50,420 bases of DNA from Candidatus Dadabacteria bacterium. Its GTDB lineage: Bacteria; Desulfobacterota_D; UBA1144; Nemesobacterales; Nemesobacteraceae. Made by a program: the position numbers and the translations under genes. The notes below the pieces were generated by a model that was not told where the DNA came from, did not search any database, and was given only the letters and a program-made list of their open reading frames with translations. The stretch covers positions 1 through 50,420 of the forward strand of contig JAJEGO010000061.1 of the NCBI GenBank assembly GCA_022819805.1. The letters are read 5' to 3'. Below, piece after piece: positions 23,810 through 31,636 of this stretch (position 1 is the first letter of the stretch; each line of letters starts with the position of its first letter).

Positions 23810-24895
23810 ATGAGAAGTACAGTTTCTAAATTTTCACTGATGATAGCGGCGGTTCTGCTGCTCGGGGCCCAGTTCGCGGTCCCGAAGGCAAACGCCGTTG
23901 ATATCGGAAATTCGATCGGGCTCGGCGTTTCGCTTGACACGACCTATCAGTACGTTTCGAACGGAGAAGTTGGGGAGGGTATCGTTGAGAGGGGTCTTTA
24001 TCCCGAACATAACGATTTTTCGATAGACGCCATCACCCTTTCGCTTGAGAAGGTTCCGACCGTCGGCGAGGGAGTGATGGACCAGGTGGGCTTCAGGGCG
24101 GATGTTCTTTTCGGCGAGCAGTCTGAACGTCTCGGCTTCGGTTTTAACAGTGACGGTGACGGCGCGGTAAGCCCTTATCAGGCTTACATAAACGTGCTTG
24201 TTCCATCGGGTGCCGGCGGTCTTAACATCTACGCCGGTCAATTCACCACGCTTGCGGGCTGGGAGCTTATAGAGGCAAAGGACAACACCAACATAACGAG
24301 ATCCCTGCTTTTCTACAGGATTCCGTTTGCTCACAGCGGCGTGCGGGCCACTTTCAGTGCCGGATCGCTTGATTTAGCGCTTGGCCTGAGCAACGACTGG
24401 GACGCGGTTGATGACGTTGATGACGGCAAAACTTTTGAGGGCCAGGTCGCACTTAATTTCCCGAACGACGGCTGGCTCGGCGTTACCGGGTACTTCGGCG
24501 ACACTGATGGCGATACCAGGACCCTTGTCACGGTCGTTGGTACCATGACCCTCATGGAGAAGGTCACCTTGATAGCCGATTTCGAGTACACGTCGCATGA
24601 CGCGGGGGGAGACCGCTGGGGTTTTGCCGGTTACGCGATAGTAAGTCTTGCGGACTCCATGTCGCTCGCTCTCAGGGGTGAGTACGTTGATGAGTCGGAA
24701 AGGGTTGATACGCCGGACCTCGAGCTTTACGAGTTCACCTCGACTCTCATACTGACTCCTTTCGAGTCCGTGGGGAATTTCGAGACGAGGCTTGAGTACC
24801 GCTACGACAAGGCGGACGGCGACGACGCTTATTTCGCCGGCGAAGAGGATCAGCACGGATTTGCCGTACAGCTTCTTTACTGGCTTGACGTATAA
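23810..24895 (+). CDS. Predicted outer-membrane beta-barrel porin (OmpL/BBP2-like)
   Basis: A 361-residue protein with a signal peptide (residues 1-29, ending PKANA) followed by repeated amphipathic beta strands. It starts GNSIGLGVSLDTTYQYVSNGE, has a segment like GGLNIYAGQFTTLAGWELIEAKDNTNITRSLLFYRIPFAHSGVRATF and ends in an aromatic-terminated strand (QLLYWLDV). This pattern matches the putative beta-barrel porin-2 family. A strong AGGAGG ribosome binding site precedes it. Directly following amtB suggests a role in letting ammonium or another nitrogen compound through the outer membrane; this is inference. Confidence 0.75.
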   Translation: MRSTVSKFSLMIAAVLLLGAQFAVPKANAVDIGNSIGLGVSLDTTYQYVSNGEVGEGIVERGLYPEHNDFSIDAITLSLEKVPTVGEGVMDQVGFRADVLFGEQSERLGFGFNSDGDGAVSPYQAYINVLVPSGAGGLNIYAGQFTTLAGWELIEAKDNTNITRSLLFYRIPFAHSGVRATFSAGSLDLALGLSNDWDAVDDVDDGKTFEGQVALNFPNDGWLGVTGYFGDTDGDTRTLVTVVGTMTLMEKVTLIADFEYTSHDAGGDRWGFAGYAIVSLADSMSLALRGEYVDESERVDTPDLELYEFTSTLILTPFESVGNFETRLEYRYDKADGDDAYFAGEEDQHGFAVQLLYWLDV

Positions 24896-24982
24896 ATAGA
24901 GGAAACCAAACACAACGCAGAAGAAAAAAACCATCTCTCCATACCTCTTTTTTCTGTGTTCAGGGGGCTTCGGTTCTTTAAG

Positions 24983-25006
24983 AAAGGGCCGGGGCCCCTT
25001 TGTTTA
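24983..25006 (+). terminator. Predicted intrinsic terminator after the porin gene
   Basis: AAAGGG pairs with CCCTTT (six pairs) around a GC-rich seven-base loop and runs into TTTGTTT. It stands between the porin stop and the promoter of tRNA-Phe. Confidence 0.5.
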
Positions 25007-25027
25007 TGAACGAAGAAGTTTCGTTCC

Positions 25028-25057
25028 TTGAAACAAAATATTCTCTTCGGGTAAAAT
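25028..25057 (+). promoter_or_regulatory. Predicted promoter of tRNA-Phe
   Basis: TTGAAA (25028-25033), an 18-base spacer and TAAAAT (25052-25057) end 18 bases before the mature tRNA 5' end. Confidence 0.6.
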
Positions 25058-25075
25058 TAAAGCCCGTTTGTTTCT

Positions 25076-25148
<73 letters not shown>

Positions 25149-25218
25149 CATTACTTTTCTTGAGTTTTTAATAGGTGAAACGGAATCTTTTTGTCTCTTC
25201 GCTTAAGCGAGGTGAGTT

Positions 25219-25662
25219 ATGTTAAAGACGCTTGATCGGACCGCTGATCTTCTTACTACCATTGCAGTTCTTGCGGCCTGTGCCTTTATCCTCTCGTGTT
25301 CTTCCGAGGCTCAGACAAACCCGTGTCCGGACGGAACCAACCCATATACCGAATACAGGCTTTTTTTCGGACGCGGGAATGCGGATAATCCCCGGGTCGT
25401 TAGCGACGAGGCGTGGGAAGGTTTTCTCGAAGACACCATCACCGTTGAGTTTCCGGACGGTCTTACCACTCTGGATGCCTATGGACAGTACACCAATCCC
25501 GACGGAGCACTCATAAAAGAGGATACTAAGGTGCTTATAATTCTCGTCCCGCCTGATGCCGACTCCGCCCCCGGAATAGACAGGATTATTGAAGAATACA
25601 AACAGAGATTCTCCCAGCAGGGGGTTTTGCGCGAGGTAAAAGCCACCTGCGCCTCGTTCTGA
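25219..25662 (+). CDS. DUF3574-family lipoprotein
   Basis: A 147-residue secreted protein. An N-terminal hydrophobic stretch (TTIAVLAACAFILSC) ends in an LSC lipobox, so it is probably a lipoprotein. The remainder, with TEYRLFFGRGNADNPRVVSDEAWEGFLEDTITVEFPDGLTTLDAYGQY and the C-terminal TKVLIILVPPDA, matches DUF3574, a family of uncharacterised secreted proteins with a ferredoxin-like look. It stands alone after tRNA-Phe. The toxin-antitoxin pair follows. Confidence 0.8.
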   Translation: MLKTLDRTADLLTTIAVLAACAFILSCSSEAQTNPCPDGTNPYTEYRLFFGRGNADNPRVVSDEAWEGFLEDTITVEFPDGLTTLDAYGQYTNPDGALIKEDTKVLIILVPPDADSAPGIDRIIEEYKQRFSQQGVLREVKATCASF

Positions 25663-25743
25663 TTCTTTTTTCTGACCCGGATTTCGTTGTTGCCCTCCGA
25701 GGCTGTTGCTTTGATTGTGAGCGATGGCGACATTGGGAATAAT

Positions 25744-25779
25744 TTGAAAAAGAGTAGAAGTGTGCTATCATTGATAGCA
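25744..25779 (+). promoter_or_regulatory. Toxin-antitoxin promoter with overlapping operator
   Basis: TTGAAA (25744-25749), a 16-base spacer and TATCAT (25766-25771) form a promoter. The 17-base palindrome TGCTATCATTGATAGCA (25763-25779) covers the -10, as expected for autorepression by an antitoxin-toxin complex. Confidence 0.6.
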
Positions 25780-25801
25780 AATATATATGAGGAGTTATTC
25801 T

Positions 25802-26041
25802 ATGCCTGCAAATCTGCATGTTCGAAATGTCGATGACGATCTTATACTTCGTCTCAAACGCCGTGCGGCCCGCCACGGGCGTTCGGCAGAAGCTGAACAC
25901 CGGGAAATTTTACGCCAGGCGCTTTCCGCAGAAGTTGAACCCGCGTTTGAGGAAATTGCGGCAAAGCTCCGCCAGATGACCAAGGGCCGAAAACATACCC
26001 CGGCCGAAGATCTTTTGCGTGAAGGGCGTAACGAGCGGTGA
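25802..26041 (+). CDS. vapB: FitA/VapB-type ribbon-helix-helix antitoxin
   Basis: A 79-residue antitoxin with a ribbon-helix-helix DNA-binding N-terminus (ANLHVRNVDDDLILRLKRRAARHGRSAEAEHREILRQAL), the FitA signature, and a charged C-terminal tail that would bind the PIN toxin. The ATG at 25802 with GGAG about 10 bases upstream is preferred over 25787. Its stop overlaps the toxin GTG by four bases, the usual arrangement. It probably represses the pair through the upstream palindrome. Confidence 0.88.
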   Translation: MPANLHVRNVDDDLILRLKRRAARHGRSAEAEHREILRQALSAEVEPAFEEIAAKLRQMTKGRKHTPAEDLLREGRNER

Positions 26042-26484
26042 GCCGTTACGTCATTGATGCTAGTGTCGCGATTAAATGGATTGTGGAGGAAGAAGGGACT
26101 GCCGAAGCTCTGAGTGTTCTTGCAAATGCCCAATTATCCGCGCCTGACCTTTTAGTTGCGGAATGTGCCAATATTCTATGGAAAAAGGTACGCCTCAATG
26201 AACTCTCCGAAGACCAAGCCATGGTCGCAGCGCAAGCTCTTGAACAGGCAGAAGTTGAGCTTCTTCCGACCCGGCATTTACTTGGTTCTGCAACTGCTCT
26301 CGCAGTTGAGCTAGATCATCCTGCATATGACTGTCTTTATCTGGCGTTAGCTTTAGAGAGAAACCGGCAATTTGTAACTGCCGACAAGCATTTTAAGCAC
26401 AAGGTATTGGAGTATCGATCAGAGCGATTTTCAGACGTAGTATTATCTCTTCACGATGCCGCCGGAGCATTGGCTGAAGACTGA
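26038..26484 (+). CDS. vapC: PIN-domain toxin, VapC/FitB type
   Basis: A 148-residue PIN domain ribonuclease. Four acidic active-site positions are visible: the Asp in YVIDASVAIKW, the Glu in LVAECANILWK, the Asp in HPAYDCLYLALAL and the Asp in VTADKHF. In such systems the toxin cleaves tRNA or rRNA when free of its antitoxin. It starts at GTG 26038, overlapping the antitoxin stop. Nothing suggests inactivation: length and motifs are normal. Confidence 0.9.
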   Translation: MSRYVIDASVAIKWIVEEEGTAEALSVLANAQLSAPDLLVAECANILWKKVRLNELSEDQAMVAAQALEQAEVELLPTRHLLGSATALAVELDHPAYDCLYLALALERNRQFVTADKHFKHKVLEYRSERFSDVVLSLHDAAGALAED

Positions 26485-26596
26485 ATCACTGTCAAGACAG
26501 CAGACGCCATGGATCGAAGCACCTCTCTCCCCCCTTTCCCTTTTTTTAATCAGTGGACTTAGGGCACGTCCAACCGGATTGTTTTGTTATATACAT

Positions 26597-26614
26597 TAGG
26601 TTAAACTTAGCCTA
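26597..26614. promoter_or_regulatory. Candidate operator of the XRE regulator
   Basis: TAGGTTAAACTTAGCCTA is an 18-base imperfect palindrome (seven of eight arm positions match) 33 bases upstream of the ATG at 26648. It would overlap a weak -10 (TAAACT, 17 bases after TTGTTT). Confidence 0.4.
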
Positions 26615-26647
26615 CATAGGACTATTTTGTTCCCGGAGGAGCTTCGA

Positions 26648-27061
26648 ATGAGATTTGGAGATTATCTAAAGAGGATAAGGAAGAGAAGAAAGATTACGCA
26701 GGAGAATCTAGCTCGATCTCTTGAAGTTTCAAGCGTGTACATACATCAGCTTGAAACTGGAAAGGTTGATGCGCCCTCTTTTGACCGCTGCCGACAGATA
26801 TCTTCGATCCTAGGAGTCAAGATTGAGGAAATCTGGAGCGTCTCGAGGGCCGAGAGACTCAAAAGATTTATCGAAAAAGAGGCCATATCCGAGCAGGAAC
26901 TCGAGGTTCTCACAAACGAGGAGAAGATGCTCGTCAAGCTTTACAGAAGTCTTGACGGAGAAATCAAAAAGGATTTTGCCGGAATGATATTCATGCTTCT
27001 CCGACATTCCCAAGACAAAAAGCTACGCAAGATACTTGAAGAATTCGTAAAATGCGCCTGA
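26648..27061 (+). CDS. XRE-family transcriptional regulator
   Basis: A 137-residue protein with a Cro/C1-type helix-turn-helix at about residues 3-60 (YLKRIRKRRKITQENLARSLEVSSVYIHQLETGK). The C-terminal half is helical (EAISEQELEVLTNEEKMLVKLYRSL and MIFMLLRHSQDKKLRKILEEF) and may mediate oligomerisation. The ATG at 26648 has GGAGG upstream and is preferred over a start at 26627. Its end overlaps the next gene, a membrane sensor-like protein, by 10 bases, and a palindrome upstream may be its own site. This coupling suggests a signal-responsive regulator pair, which is inference. Confidence 0.85.
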   Translation: MRFGDYLKRIRKRRKITQENLARSLEVSSVYIHQLETGKVDAPSFDRCRQISSILGVKIEEIWSVSRAERLKRFIEKEAISEQELEVLTNEEKMLVKLYRSLDGEIKKDFAGMIFMLLRHSQDKKLRKILEEFVKCA

Positions 27062-27816
27062 ACCAAAAACTTGGATTGCTGTTCAAAATATCTATAGTTG
27101 AACTGGTCATTATCGCCATTATAGGGGTGGTGTTTTATTTCCAGTTCGATAACGCCAAAAAAGAGTTTGTTACCAGAACCAAAGCAATCGCCGAAACGAT
27201 AGGAGACCAGGCAACCAGTTTCTACCAGGATCGCGGAGCGGAGTCCACAAGCGACGAGTTCTACCTTTTTCTTGACGAAAGACTGGGCAGGGAAAAACTG
27301 TTTAACACTTTCGGAGTTTCCCCCAAGTTCTTCAGTGTCACTTTTATGAAACAGGGGGAGAACGAAATGGCTTCCGGGCACTTTCTGGAAAACACCTATC
27401 CGCCCGAGGGGTACTCGGTTGAGAAATATGCCGGGAAGATTTCAGTTTCTGTTCCGTTTCTCTCTCCACAGGCCGAAGGGCCTCTCGGCATAGTTAAAAT
27501 CGATTCTGATACGAAAACGCTGATGAAAAAGGTTTTCGCCGACAACTTCTTGCTTTACGTAGCCATTTTAATGGTACTTAACAACCAGGCATTCATTCTT
27601 TATCTGTTCTTTAGAAGGAGAAAGGAAGAGATACCTTTTGACGGAGAGGGCTACCTCAAGGAACACTCCATAAGCGCGCTTAAGCTTATGCATAAGGTTC
27701 TTGGAGACATAATAGAAGATCACGCCTCGGAGGATAAAAAAACTGCGGAGGAGAAAACCGCGGATGCGGCGAACGTAATTTCGATTACAAACGTGGGAAC
27801 TAAACCGGAAAAATGA
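27052..27816 (+). CDS. Two-span membrane protein with extracytoplasmic sensor-like domain
   Basis: A 254-residue protein with a hydrophobic segment at about 8-30 (LLFKISIVELVIIAIIGVVFYFQF), a 130-residue extracytoplasmic domain beginning TRTKAIAETIGDQATSFYQDRG with Cache-like helix-then-sheet character, a second span at about 163-186 (FLLYVAILMVLNNQAFILYLFF), then a short basic stretch and a polar cytoplasmic tail. No kinase, GGDEF or methyl-accepting domain follows. It overlaps the XRE regulator gene by 10 bases and the lipoprotein gene by 4 bases, so the three are one operon. Confidence 0.75.
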   Translation: MRLNQKLGLLFKISIVELVIIAIIGVVFYFQFDNAKKEFVTRTKAIAETIGDQATSFYQDRGAESTSDEFYLFLDERLGREKLFNTFGVSPKFFSVTFMKQGENEMASGHFLENTYPPEGYSVEKYAGKISVSVPFLSPQAEGPLGIVKIDSDTKTLMKKVFADNFLLYVAILMVLNNQAFILYLFFRRRKEEIPFDGEGYLKEHSISALKLMHKVLGDIIEDHASEDKKTAEEKTADAANVISITNVGTKPEK

Positions 27817-28178
27817 GAAAAGGTTTTCTGATTACATTGCTTGCTTTCTTGGCTCTCTTTCTTGCGGCTTGCGTCGGGGAGGATGACTCTGCCGTTGAAC
27901 TTGACGGACCTGTTCTCCAGACCGAGAACCTAGACGGGAGCGTGGATTTTAACGGCGCTGTCGAGAACACGGCGGATTTTCCCGTGCAGTCGGTCTACGT
28001 CGTTATTTTTATAAAGGATTCGGATGGAAATGCCCTTGCCGTGACCTCCTCACTTGTCGAGGAAGGAGATACCCTTGATCCGTCGGAAAGCTTTTTCTTC
28101 ACGGCCAGTTTCGATAACCTTCCCCCAGAAGCCCACTCCAAGGAAGTACAAATATATTACGACCTTGTGGAAGAGTAG
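27813..28178 (+). CDS. Lipoprotein with FxLYD-like domain
   Basis: A 121-residue protein with a signal peptide and a clear LAAC lipobox, followed by a single beta-sandwich (VDFNGAVENTADFPVQSVYVVIFIKDSDGNALAV, then SFFFTASFDNLPPEA) resembling the FxLYD domain, a small adhesive or binding module. It overlaps the preceding membrane gene by four bases (ATGA). Its role may be to partner the extracytoplasmic domain of that protein. Confidence 0.75.
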   Translation: MRKGFLITLLAFLALFLAACVGEDDSAVELDGPVLQTENLDGSVDFNGAVENTADFPVQSVYVVIFIKDSDGNALAVTSSLVEEGDTLDPSESFFFTASFDNLPPEAHSKEVQIYYDLVEE

Positions 28179-28273
28179 TCTCCAATTCCCGGTTCGTTGA
28201 CTTCTCCGTTCAAAAAGAAGTTGGCTTTCAGTAAATTTCACCACCCGGATTCGCTCCTCAGAGAAGAGGTACC

Positions 28274-29281
28274 ATGGTTGGAATAGATATAGGTTCAAAT
28301 TCCGTTAAGGTTGTGGAACTCACCCGCGAGGGTGGAAACTACCAGCTCGAGAACATCGGAGAGTCCATGCTTCCAAGCGGCGCTATAACCGGTAAATCGG
28401 TTTCAAGAGGCGACATGGTTTCCGAGATTATCTCGAATCTTGTTTCAACACTCGGCATAAGGGCCAAGAGGGTGGTGATAGGTATCTCTGGCGAGGCCGT
28501 CGCTTCTAAGATCGTCAGTGTTCCCAAGATCTTTCTCAGAAAAGACATGGAAAAATTTGTTCCGGATCTCGTGAGCGCCAGCCTTTTCAGAAACGTTAAC
28601 GGGGTTAATTACAGTTACACTCCGCTTTTCCGCCGCAATGGAAGATCCAAGGAGGTTCCGGTGCTGATCGCCGCGGTTTCTAAAAAAACTGCACAGGGAT
28701 ATAAAAGTTCCGTTTCCTCCGCGGGCCTTCGCGCCCGGATAATCGATATTGACGCCATGGCGCTTTCAAACGCCTACGCGGTTTCTTGCGCAGTTCGCGG
28801 TGAAAAGGTGGCGCTTGTTAACATAGGAGCGTCGGTGGTCAATTTAAGCGTTTTGGAAGACGGCACACCTCTCATGCTGAGGGACATTCCGCTTGGAGGG
28901 CAATGGGTAACGCTTCGTCTTATGGATAAATTTAAAATCACCTACGAAGAGGCCGAGAGAATAAAGTGCAGCATAAAGGGCTACGGCAGATATGAAGAGA
29001 TAACGTCTGTTTTGACCGATTTCGCTACCCGTGCCGCAGACGAGACAAAAGCGGTTCTCGACGAATACGGGGATGGGCTCACCCGTGTGATTCTTTCGGG
29101 AGGATCTTCAAGAATTGCGACTATGGCCCATACACTTGGTGAAGCTATGGGGGCTCCGGTTGAGATTTCGAACCCTTTTCAGAATATTGACGTTTCGGAT
29201 TCGCGTTTTGACCCTGAGTACATTGAGCACTTGGCTCCGAAGATGGCAGTCGCGGTGGGTCTTGCGCTCAGGGGTTTGTGA
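28274..29281 (+). CDS. pilM: Type IV pilus assembly protein PilM
   Basis: PilM is an actin-like ATPase that recruits PilN at the inner membrane. The N-terminal GIDIGSNSVKVVEL (phosphate-1 loop), SVPKIFLRKDMEKFV, the ALVNIGASVVNLSVL strand (phosphate-2) and LSGGSSRIATM (adenosine loop) are all present; length is 335 residues. In most genomes pilM heads a pilMNOPQ operon, but here the following gene is a minus-strand membrane protein and then rnr, so this pilM is an orphan. AGAAGAGG lies about six bases upstream. Confidence 0.88.
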   Translation: MVGIDIGSNSVKVVELTREGGNYQLENIGESMLPSGAITGKSVSRGDMVSEIISNLVSTLGIRAKRVVIGISGEAVASKIVSVPKIFLRKDMEKFVPDLVSASLFRNVNGVNYSYTPLFRRNGRSKEVPVLIAAVSKKTAQGYKSSVSSAGLRARIIDIDAMALSNAYAVSCAVRGEKVALVNIGASVVNLSVLEDGTPLMLRDIPLGGQWVTLRLMDKFKITYEEAERIKCSIKGYGRYEEITSVLTDFATRAADETKAVLDEYGDGLTRVILSGGSSRIATMAHTLGEAMGAPVEISNPFQNIDVSDSRFDPEYIEHLAPKMAVAVGLALRGL

Positions 29282-29319
29282 ATAGAGGAAAAAACTGGTA
29301 AGAAATTCCGCGTACCGGA

Positions 29320-29502
29320 TCAGTTTCTTGAAGGTATAAGGTGGATTATCACAGAAACCGCAAGCGCGACCGCGCCTACTACCGAGAGAACCTTGAAGTA
29401 AAAAGACCAGTCGAGTGAAAATTTGAGGGAAATTCCGAAACCGATTATAAAAAGAACCAGCGCGGTTATCAGAATCCCTCCGAGGATGTTTGTTCTAAGC
29501 AT
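29320..29502 (-). CDS. Small two-span membrane protein
   Basis: A 60-residue protein made almost entirely of two hydrophobic helices (NILGGILITALVLFIIGFGISL and FYFKVLSVVGAVALAVSVIIHL) linked by a short polar turn, ending IPSRN. The ATG at 29502 has GGAG about seven bases upstream, whereas an upstream ATG at 29517 lacks one. It is convergent with pilM and divergent from rnr. Its function is unknown. Confidence 0.5.
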   Translation of the reverse strand: MLRTNILGGILITALVLFIIGFGISLKFSLDWSFYFKVLSVVGAVALAVSVIIHLIPSRN

Positions 29503-29616
29503 ACGAAACTCCAGCAAGCAGAATTAATAAAAAACGGCACTATTGTATACAAGACCCCGTAAATTTCAATTCTTAAAACAGGGAACTTACCACGGCCAAA
29601 AATCCAGGTTTATACC

Positions 29617-31575
29617 ATGTCGAGTAAAAGGAAACAGCGGATTCTAAAACTGCTAAGCGAAAAAGAGCAAAAAAGCCTCTCCGAAGGCAATGTTCTCCGC
29701 GGACTTAACATGCCTGAGAGAAAAAGAAAAAATCTCCGGGCTACGCTGGAGCAGATGGTCCTTGAGGGAACGGTCAAAAAGAGCTCCAAGGGGCGCTATC
29801 GCCTCGGAAAATATGAAAAAAAACCTGCCGGAAGAGACCACCGGCGTCCGAATTTTCCTGGTCACACCTTAAACGGGAACCGGAAAAATATCGGATCGAA
29901 CGGCTTGTCCAACGGGAACTCCCTGAGGGTTTTGGCCGATCTGCGAAAAACCCCAAGGGGTTTTGTTGCATGCCCGAGAAAGGCGGAGATTCCCGAGTGT
30001 GATATTGAAAACGGAGGAAAAAAAAGGAGCTTCTCCGACGGAGAACTCGTGGTTATAGAGATCGGGCTTGGGAAAACATCGGCGAGAGTGACCGAGCGTC
30101 TTGGGATATCCGGAGAAATAGAAACCGAGAAAAAGGGAATAATCTCCGAGTACCGTCTTCCTAAAGGGTTTTCGCGCAACGTGACCAAAGAGGTCGCTAA
30201 CCTGAGCGCAAAGTTCTCAAACGGTGATCTTTCGGCGAGAGTGAATCTTGAGGGGGAAACCATTTTCACCATAGACGGGGATGACGCAAAGGATTTTGAC
30301 GACGCGGTGGGCATAAAAAGAATCCGCAAGGGCAAGGGGTACAGGCTCTGGGTAAGTATTGCGGACGTTTCTCATTACGTGCTGTCGGGGAGCGCGTGCG
30401 ATGAGGAGGCCGCGCGCAGGGCCACCAGCACCTATCTCTCGGACAGGGTTATTCCCATGCTTCCCAAGCGGCTCTCGAATGATCTCTGCAGCCTGCGGCC
30501 GAAAAAAAGACGGCTTACCAAAACAGTCGAGATGGATTTTGATTCCTCGGGAAGACTTAAGAACTCAAGGATATACAACAGTGTGATAAAAAGTTCTGCG
30601 AGACTCACCTATTCCAAGGCTGCGGCCGTTTTGGAAGGAAGCGGCGCTGTCTCCTCCTCGCTCAGCAAAGGCATAACTTCTTCCCTGCTTGTGATGAGAG
30701 AACTCTACGGCAAGCTCAAGGAGCTTAGAATCGGGAAAGGCGGTCTTGACTTCGATTTTCCCGAGGCCGTGCTTCTTCGCAGTTCCTCAGGAGAGGTAAG
30801 GGACGTTGACAGATTTAAGCGAAACACGGCCCACGAGATAATAGAGGAGTTCATGATCATGGCCAACTCCGCAGTTGCGGAGTTTGTCTTTAGAAATGGT
30901 TTCGAATCGATCTACAGGATTCACGAGCCCCCGGATCCGGATTCAATAAAACAGCTGCGCGAAAGCCTTCTCAAAATGGGAATCAAGGCGAACCTGGGAG
31001 CAAAAGCAAAACAGCCTGACATCCAGGCGGTGATGAAGACCGCTTCGGGAAGACGGGACCGGGAGCAGATAAACTTCATGATTCTGCGCGCACTTAAAAA
31101 AGCTGTTTACTCGACAAGGCATGTTCCCCATTTCGGTCTTGCGATAGACGATTACACTCACTTCACCTCGCCCATAAGAAGGTATCCCGATCTTGTTGTT
31201 CACAGGATTGTCGACGACATACTGGAGAAAAACCCCCCTTCCTACGATTCCGCTCTTCTCAAGAAGATCGCCGAACGCTGCTCGATTCTGGAGCGGACGG
31301 CCGAGGGCGCGGAACGTCAGTTTATGAACCTCGAGACCGCGAATTTCATGAAAACTCGCGTGGGAGAAGTCTTCCACGGGAAAATACTCAGCATACACCC
31401 CTTCGGGATTTTCGTAGAGATAAAGGAGCACTTCGTCGAAGGATTGGTCCCCGAACATTCTTACAAGGGCAGGGGCAGGAAAAGAAGGTGGTTTGAACTT
31501 GGAGAAGAGGTTCGCGTAAAGCTTGTGTCGGCAGATCTGGAAAGAAGAAGACTTACCTTCGATCTTGCGTCCTGA
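29617..31575 (+). CDS. rnr: Ribonuclease R (RNB-family 3'-5' exoribonuclease)
   Basis: A 652-residue exoribonuclease. The N-terminus resembles a winged-helix (RKQRILKLLSEKEQKSLSEGNVLRGL), followed by cold-shock-like segments, the RNB catalytic core with IDGDDAKDFDDAVGI and HFTSPIRRYPDLVVHRIV, and a C-terminal S1 domain (RVGEVFHGKILSIHPFGIFVEIKEHFVEGLV). The protein is shorter than E. coli RNase R (813) mainly at the ends. A near-perfect hairpin follows its stop. It degrades structured RNA and is likely monocistronic here. Confidence 0.93.
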   Translation: MSSKRKQRILKLLSEKEQKSLSEGNVLRGLNMPERKRKNLRATLEQMVLEGTVKKSSKGRYRLGKYEKKPAGRDHRRPNFPGHTLNGNRKNIGSNGLSNGNSLRVLADLRKTPRGFVACPRKAEIPECDIENGGKKRSFSDGELVVIEIGLGKTSARVTERLGISGEIETEKKGIISEYRLPKGFSRNVTKEVANLSAKFSNGDLSARVNLEGETIFTIDGDDAKDFDDAVGIKRIRKGKGYRLWVSIADVSHYVLSGSACDEEAARRATSTYLSDRVIPMLPKRLSNDLCSLRPKKRRLTKTVEMDFDSSGRLKNSRIYNSVIKSSARLTYSKAAAVLEGSGAVSSSLSKGITSSLLVMRELYGKLKELRIGKGGLDFDFPEAVLLRSSSGEVRDVDRFKRNTAHEIIEEFMIMANSAVAEFVFRNGFESIYRIHEPPDPDSIKQLRESLLKMGIKANLGAKAKQPDIQAVMKTASGRRDREQINFMILRALKKAVYSTRHVPHFGLAIDDYTHFTSPIRRYPDLVVHRIVDDILEKNPPSYDSALLKKIAERCSILERTAEGAERQFMNLETANFMKTRVGEVFHGKILSIHPFGIFVEIKEHFVEGLVPEHSYKGRGRKRRWFELGEEVRVKLVSADLERRRLTFDLAS

Positions 31576-31578
31576 TCG

Positions 31579-31622
31579 TTTCTTCCGGCTCCTTGAAAAA
31601 CTTACGCCGGACGAAATCTTTT
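31579..31622 (+). terminator. Predicted terminator of rnr
   Basis: TTTCTTCCGGC (31579-31589) pairs with GCCGGACGAAA (31606-31616) at ten of eleven positions, across a 16-base loop, and TCTTTT follows. Confidence 0.55.
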
Positions 31623-31636
31623 AGGACATTGATAGC

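Noticed and set aside
24905-24960. A/T-rich inverted repeat just after the porin stop
   Set aside because: The arms AGAAAAAA/TTTTTTCT are low complexity with a long loop; the GC-rich hairpin at 24983 is a better terminator.
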